Shown here: positions 59,983-64,000 of the stretch, one piece after another | How the letters are laid out: each line of letters starts with the position of its first letter | Position numbering within the stretch: position 1 is the first letter of the stretch | Source of the DNA: Marinosulfonomonas sp. | GTDB lineage: Bacteria > Pseudomonadota > Alphaproteobacteria > Rhodobacterales > Rhodobacteraceae | Length of the DNA stretch: 64,000 bases | Reading direction: 5' to 3' | Assembly (NCBI GenBank): GCA_015488685.1 | Contig: WFNH01000074.1 | Location: 1-64,000, forward strand | The notes under the pieces: model-generated | What the model was told of the DNA's origin: nothing | What the model saw: only the letters and a program-made list of their open reading frames with translations | Database searches by the model: none | Program-made: the position numbers and the translations under genes

Positions 59983-61146
59983 ATGTTCAATGCTGTGATG
60001 AATTTCGATTTGGGTGAAGATGTTAACGCCATCCGCGACATGGTGCATCGCTGGGCGCAAGACCGGATCAAACCAATCGCCGCCGAGGTGGACGAAAAGA
60101 ACGAATTCCCCAATGATCTGTGGCGCGAGTTTGGCGAAATGGGCCTGTTGGGGGTGACGACGCCCGAAGAATACGGCGGGGCGGATATGTCCTATCTGGC
60201 GCATGTGATTGCGGTCGAGGAAATCGCGCGGGCGTCGGCCTCTATTGCGCTGTCTTATGGCGCGCATTCCAATCTGTGTGTGAACCAGATCAAAAGGAAC
60301 GGTACGGAAGAGCAGAAGATGAAATACCTGCCCAAACTGATCTCGGGCGAGCATATCGGCGCGCTTGCGATGTCCGAGGCGGGTGCGGGGTCGGACGTGG
60401 TTTCGATGAAGCTGAAGGCCGAGAAAAAGAACGGCTATTACACCCTGTCGGGCACCAAATACTGGATCACCAACGGGCCGGATGCCGACACGATCGTGGT
60501 TTACGCCAAAACCGACCCCGATGCCGGTGCGCGCGGGATCACGGCGTTTATTGTGGAAACCGACACCAAGGGGTTCTCGACCTCGCCGCATTTTGACAAG
60601 CTGGGGATGCGGGGCAGTAACACCGCCGAGCTGATTTTCGAAAATGTCGAAGTGCCGTTTGAAAACGTGCTGGGGGAAGAGGGGCGCGGGGTTGCCGTGC
60701 TGATGTCCGGTCTGGATTACGAGCGCGTGGTTTTGTCGGGTATCGGCACCGGCATCATGGCTGCCTGCATGGACGAGGTGATGCCCTATATCGCCGAGCG
60801 CAAGCAGTTCGGCCAGCCGATCGGGAATTTCCAGCTGATGCAGGCCAAGGTGGCCGATATGTATACCGCGATGAACTCCGCCCGTGCCTACACCTACGAG
60901 GTGGCCAAGGCCTGTGATCGCGGCGAGGTCACGCGGCAGGACGCGGCGGCCTGTGTGCTCTATGCGTCCGAGCAGGCGATGGTACAGGCGCATCAGGCCG
61001 TGCAGGCGATGGGCGGCACGGGGTATATGAACGAAAGCACCGTTTCGCGCCTGATGCGGGATGCCAAACTGATGGAGATCGGGGCAGGGACAAGTGAAAT
61101 CCGCCGGATGCTGATCGGGCGCGAGTTGATGGGGGCGATGGGGTGA
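59983..61146 (+). CDS. ivd: Isovaleryl-CoA dehydrogenase
   Basis: 387 residues from ATG at 59983; the ORF-track start at 59935 would include the palindrome. Acyl-CoA dehydrogenase features: MSEAGAGSDVVSMKLKA, YWITNGPDADTIVVYAKT, and SGLDYERVVLSG with the glutamate at the isovaleryl-specific catalytic position, ending MGGTGYMNES and GTSEIRRMLIGREL. It is an FAD enzyme oxidising isovaleryl-CoA to 3-methylcrotonyl-CoA in leucine breakdown. The carboxylase for its product follows 1.6 kb downstream. Confidence 0.92.
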   Translation: MFNAVMNFDLGEDVNAIRDMVHRWAQDRIKPIAAEVDEKNEFPNDLWREFGEMGLLGVTTPEEYGGADMSYLAHVIAVEEIARASASIALSYGAHSNLCVNQIKRNGTEEQKMKYLPKLISGEHIGALAMSEAGAGSDVVSMKLKAEKKNGYYTLSGTKYWITNGPDADTIVVYAKTDPDAGARGITAFIVETDTKGFSTSPHFDKLGMRGSNTAELIFENVEVPFENVLGEEGRGVAVLMSGLDYERVVLSGIGTGIMAACMDEVMPYIAERKQFGQPIGNFQLMQAKVADMYTAMNSARAYTYEVAKACDRGEVTRQDAAACVLYASEQAMVQAHQAVQAMGGTGYMNESTVSRLMRDAKLMEIGAGTSEIRRMLIGRELMGAMG

Positions 61147-61254
61147 TGGGTATTCCAACCTGCTGCAAGATTATGCATCCCGCTCCTTGTTCTGTTCAAT
61201 TCGATTGCGACGATCTCCAATGCCGATCCAGAATTCCGACAAGAGTGGAAGTCC

Positions 61255-61698
61255 ATGATCACTAAAATGGACAAATGTTTTCAACAAAACGAGGTGTCGG
61301 CCTCTGTTTGCGTTGTTGGTATCCGTAATCAGTGTGTCAGTGATTTTAAGGCAGGGCGTGCGATTGCAGACTGGGGAACCCCTCGCTATTGTACAGATAT
61401 ATTAGTGCAATATGCGGAGGCGTTATTAGAGCAAGAGATTGTGCAAAACCTTGCTTGGGCCAGAAAAGAAAAGCTAAGGTTCCCTTTGACTTACGATAAT
61501 ACCTTTAATGATTTTATGCGTGCCGAAGTGAGTTGGAATGATTACATAGGGTCATATTGCCATGCGGTTACAAGCGAATATTCCAATGGAACAGCGCGTG
61601 GCGGATACATTCAAATTTGCCGTCTCAGATTGATTGTTAGCCGTGTTGTTGAAATGCGAACGTTTGGGCCGGAAAACGCGAGAGGAGCGATAAAGTGA
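61255..61698 (+). CDS. LprI-like periplasmic protein, 5' end possibly frameshifted
   Basis: 147 residues from ATG at 61255. The C-terminal half (EVSWNDYIGSYCHAVTSEYS...YIQICRLRLIVSRV) has the W-x(2)-Y...C...C pattern of DUF1311/LprI. In-frame codons upstream of ATG encode a signal-peptide-like stretch (CIPLLVLFNSIATISNADPEF) but no start codon before the TGA at 61147. So either the true start was lost by an indel or the internal ATG is used. Codon use is A+T-richer than the flanking genes. Confidence 0.6.
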   Translation: MITKMDKCFQQNEVSASVCVVGIRNQCVSDFKAGRAIADWGTPRYCTDILVQYAEALLEQEIVQNLAWARKEKLRFPLTYDNTFNDFMRAEVSWNDYIGSYCHAVTSEYSNGTARGGYIQICRLRLIVSRVVEMRTFGPENARGAIK

Positions 61699-62201
61699 AA
61701 CGAACTGTATTAGTAATGAGTATTCTTGCAACCCCCCTTTGGGCAGAGGAAAGCATAGTCAAACGCTATGGCCCCTTGCTGACCCAATGCTATGCGCAAG
61801 CCGCAGATACCGCCGCGCTGAAGGACTGTATCGGTGCGATGTCGGGCAACTGCATGGCCAAAGAGGATCAGGGTGAAACTACCTATGGCATGGCGACTTG
61901 CACCTCGTCCGAGACCGAGGTCTGGGACGGGTTTCTGAACAATGAATATCGCCAGACAATGACCTACTTCAAGGTGCAGGATATGGACGAGGCCGAATTA
62001 TTTCCCGAATTTGCCAACCGCGCCAATGCATTGAAAAAAGCGCAGCGGGCATGGCTGGTCTATCGGGATGCCGCCTGTGATCTGGAATATGCGCTGCCGG
62101 GGGCCGGGTCTATCCGGCAGCTGACCGGAACGGGGTGTATGTTGCAGATGACAGCCGAACGCACGATCGAGTTGAAGCAGATGCGGGAGGGCGAGAATTG
62201 A
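61695..62201 (+). CDS. LprI-like (DUF1311-type) periplasmic protein
   Basis: 168 residues from GTG at 61695, behind AGAGGAG, overlapping the previous stop. A signal peptide (VLVMSILATPLWAEE) is followed by eight or so cysteines and the motif LKKAQRAWLVYRDAACDLEY, then GTGCMLQMTAERTIEL, typical of the lysozyme-inhibitor LprI N-terminal family. Predicted periplasmic; the target is not shown. Confidence 0.72.
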   Translation: MKRTVLVMSILATPLWAEESIVKRYGPLLTQCYAQAADTAALKDCIGAMSGNCMAKEDQGETTYGMATCTSSETEVWDGFLNNEYRQTMTYFKVQDMDEAELFPEFANRANALKKAQRAWLVYRDAACDLEYALPGAGSIRQLTGTGCMLQMTAERTIELKQMREGEN

Positions 62202-62707
62202 GACGGAACGGTTTGAAATATGCAGCACCCGCGTTGCTGGCCCTGTGGACTGGGGCGGGGGCAGTTGCCGCACAAGAGTTGGTCTTTTCGATGCAAGCCA
62301 GCGAAAGTTGTCTGTCGGAAATGTCGGGTGATACGGACCCTTTGGCGTGCCTGGGCAATTCGGCAAGCCGGTGCATGGAGGAAACCGATGGCGGTTACTC
62401 CCGACTGGGAACACTCGGGTGTATTCAGGCAGAGTTGGTCGGGTGGGAAGACCGGATGAACGGCAGTTTCGCACAAATGCAGGTAAAAGATCAGATTGCC
62501 GATACCGAAGAGGGTGCGCAGGAGGTGTTCGGGCCAATGCTGCAAAAGATGCAGCGTGAATGGCTGGATTACCGCAATGCGCGTTGTGATTACATCGGTG
62601 CCAAAGAAGGCGGGGACGAGGCCTTTGAAGAGCGGCGCGATTGGTGCCGGCTGGAAATGACCGGCCTGCAAACGCTTCTTTTGCGCGATCTGGTGCGGAA
62701 TTATTAG
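62198..62707 (+). CDS. LprI-like (DUF1311-type) periplasmic protein
   Basis: 169 residues from TTG at 62198, with GGAGGG 8 bp upstream, overlapping the preceding stop (TTGA). The signal peptide runs [39 protein letters not shown] and [14 protein letters not shown] match its upstream paralogue. Third of a coupled trio; an envelope role is likely. Confidence 0.72.
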   Translation: MRRNGLKYAAPALLALWTGAGAVAAQELVFSMQASESCLSEMSGDTDPLACLGNSASRCMEETDGGYSRLGTLGCIQAELVGWEDRMNGSFAQMQVKDQIADTEEGAQEVFGPMLQKMQREWLDYRNARCDYIGAKEGGDEAFEERRDWCRLEMTGLQTLLLRDLVRNY

Positions 62708-62781
62708 GGAGTGGGTGCGGGAATGACAGGGTGTCAGCCGGTGGTTTTGGGAATGAATATTACAGGAAAGAGAGCTGGAAT

Positions 62782-64000
62782 ATGTCGAAACTGAACAGCA
62801 CGGCTTTGCCGTCCTCCGAAACTTTCCAGACCAACCGCAAGGGGCATCTTGCGGCCTTGGCGGTGATCAGCGAGGCGGCGGCTTTGGCCGCAGCGGGCGG
62901 TGGTGAACGGTCGCGAGACCGGCATTTGTCGCGGGGCAAGATGTTGCCGCGCGAACGGGTGGCGAACCTGCTGGATGCGGGCAGCCCTTTTCTGGAAATC
63001 GGCGCCACGGCGGCGCATGGCATGTATGGTGGTGCGGCCCCTTGTGCCGGTGTGATCGCAGGTGTCGGGCAGGTGCATGGCCGCGATGTGATGGTGGTTT
63101 GCAATGACGCCACCGTCAAGGGTGGCACCTATTATCCGATGACCGTGAAAAAGCACCTGCGTGCGCAAGAGATTGCCGAGGAGTGCAATCTGCCCTGTGT
63201 CTATCTGGTCGATAGCGGCGGGGCCAACCTGCCCAATCAGGACGAAGTATTCCCCGATCGCGACCATTTCGGGCGGATTTTCTATAATCAGGCGCAGATG
63301 TCTGCCAAGGGCATTGCCCAGATCGCCGTGGTGATGGGGTCTTGCACCGCGGGCGGGGCCTATGTGCCGGCGATGTCGGATGTGTCGATTATCGTTAAGG
63401 AGCAAGGCACGATCTTTCTGGCGGGGCCACCGCTGGTCAAGGCGGCAACAGGCGAAGTGGTGACGGCCGAGGATCTGGGCGGCGGGGACGTGCATACCCG
63501 CCTGTCCGGTGTGGCGGATTATCTGGCCGAAGATGATACACACGCGCTGGCGCTGGCACGGGAAGCGGTGCGGAACCTGAACGGGGGCGGCGGGGTGAAC
63601 CCCGCCCTACGGATGATTGCGCCCGAGGCGCCTGCCTATGATCCCGAGGAACTGTTGGGGGTGGTGCCAGCGGATTTGCGCACGCCTTATGACATTCGCG
63701 AGGTAATCGCGCGGGTGGTGGATGGCAGCCGGTTTGATGAATTCAAGGCACGGTTTGGTGAAACGCTGGTGACGGGGTTTGCGCATCTTAAGGGCTGTCC
63801 TGTCGGGATCATTGCCAACAACGGGGTGCTGTTTAGTGAGGCCGCACAGAAGGGTGCGCATTTTGTCGAGCTGTGCAGCCAGCGGAATATCCCGCTGATT
63901 TTCCTGCAAAACATCACCGGTTTCATGGTGGGTCGCAAATACGAAAACGAGGGCATCGCGCGCCACGGGGCCAAGCTGGTAACAGCCGTGGCAACCACCA
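62782..64000 (+). CDS. mccB: Methylcrotonyl-CoA carboxylase, carboxyltransferase (beta) subunit, 3' end outside window
   Basis: ATG at 62782 opens a frame to the last base (about 406 residues), missing from the ORF track because it has no stop. [55 protein letters not shown] and [14 protein letters not shown] are typical of the MCC beta subunit of carboxyltransferases. It carboxylates 3-methylcrotonyl-CoA, the ivd product, using biotin carried by the alpha subunit, which probably lies downstream. Confidence 0.92.
   Translation, partial: MSKLNSTALPSSETFQTNRKGHLAALAVISEAAALAAAGGGERSRDRHLSRGKMLPRERVANLLDAGSPFLEIGATAAHGMYGGAAPCAGVIAGVGQVHGRDVMVVCNDATVKGGTYYPMTVKKHLRAQEIAEECNLPCVYLVDSGGANLPNQDEVFPDRDHFGRIFYNQAQMSAKGIAQIAVVMGSCTAGGAYVPAMSDVSIIVKEQGTIFLAGPPLVKAATGEVVTAEDLGGGDVHTRLSGVADYLAEDDTHALALAREAVRNLNGGGGVNPALRMIAPEAPAYDPEELLGVVPADLRTPYDIREVIARVVDGSRFDEFKARFGETLVTGFAHLKGCPVGIIANNGVLFSEAAQKGAHFVELCSQRNIPLIFLQNITGFMVGRKYENEGIARHGAKLVTAVATT

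Noticed and set aside
59944-61158. 404-residue minus-strand ORF
   Set aside because: Antisense shadow of ivd, histidine/glycine-rich with no recognisable fold.

Overview
The window comes from an alphaproteobacterium of the Rhodobacterales (Roseobacter/Rhodobacter group). The evidence is the rib operon order ending in nusB, the DUF6476 and DUF6324 small proteins, an MmcB gene behind a GAAC-N7-GAAC LexA box, a tRNA-His with the alphaproteobacterial A73 acceptor, and a leucine-degradation (ivd/mccB) locus. Calls come from reading motifs and gene order; no database search was run.

Host left part (1-20.6 kb). The 5' end of an oligoendopeptidase F gene is followed by a three-gene capsule block on the minus strand (kpsS, OPX export lipoprotein, kpsC). 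Next comes a tightly coupled plus-strand riboflavin operon (ribE, unknown gene, ribB with a degenerate C-terminal half, ribH, nusB). After small membrane genes come rpoH and rluD, the latter divergent from and overlapping a DUF6476 gene. A small islet (LRR protein and DUF805 protein) lies between DUF6476 and a second, degenerate copy of the DUF6476 3' end, which suggests insertion with regeneration of the gene end. A FAH-family gene carries an in-frame amber codon. Then follow a DEAD-box helicase, an MFS exporter divergent from a GlxA/AraC regulator, tRNA-His, DUF6324 and mmcB.

Accessory cassette (20.6-22.6 kb). An A+T-rich three-gene unit encodes a STAS-like/GHKL ATPase fusion, a DUF4325 STAS-like protein and a membrane-anchored protein, with its own promoter-like region. 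Its function is unknown and it sits beside the prophage.

Prophage (about 22.8-59.6 kb). This is a complete-looking Mu-like transposable phage, inverted relative to the window. An S24-type repressor (plus) faces an early operon (minus) across three copies of a 15-bp operator. The early region holds small proteins, a ParB-like protein, MuA, MuB, regulators, DUF3164, GemA and an MT-A70 methylase. After a terminator come endolysin, holin, packaging genes, Mu-type head genes (terminase, gp29 portal, MuF, gpG, protease/scaffold, gpT) and a siphovirus-type tail (tail tube, chaperones with a -1 frameshift signal, tape measure, NlpC/P60, TipJ, beta-helix fibre). The last gene is a Dam-type methylase. 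Two MuF-related genes are present: one fused to a nuclease-like tail, one stand-alone in the early region. The exact phage ends and 5-bp target duplication could not be fixed.

Host right part (59.9-64 kb). Isovaleryl-CoA dehydrogenase and the methylcrotonyl-CoA carboxylase beta subunit (cut by the window end) belong to leucine breakdown. Three LprI-like (DUF1311-type) periplasmic protein genes are interposed between them.
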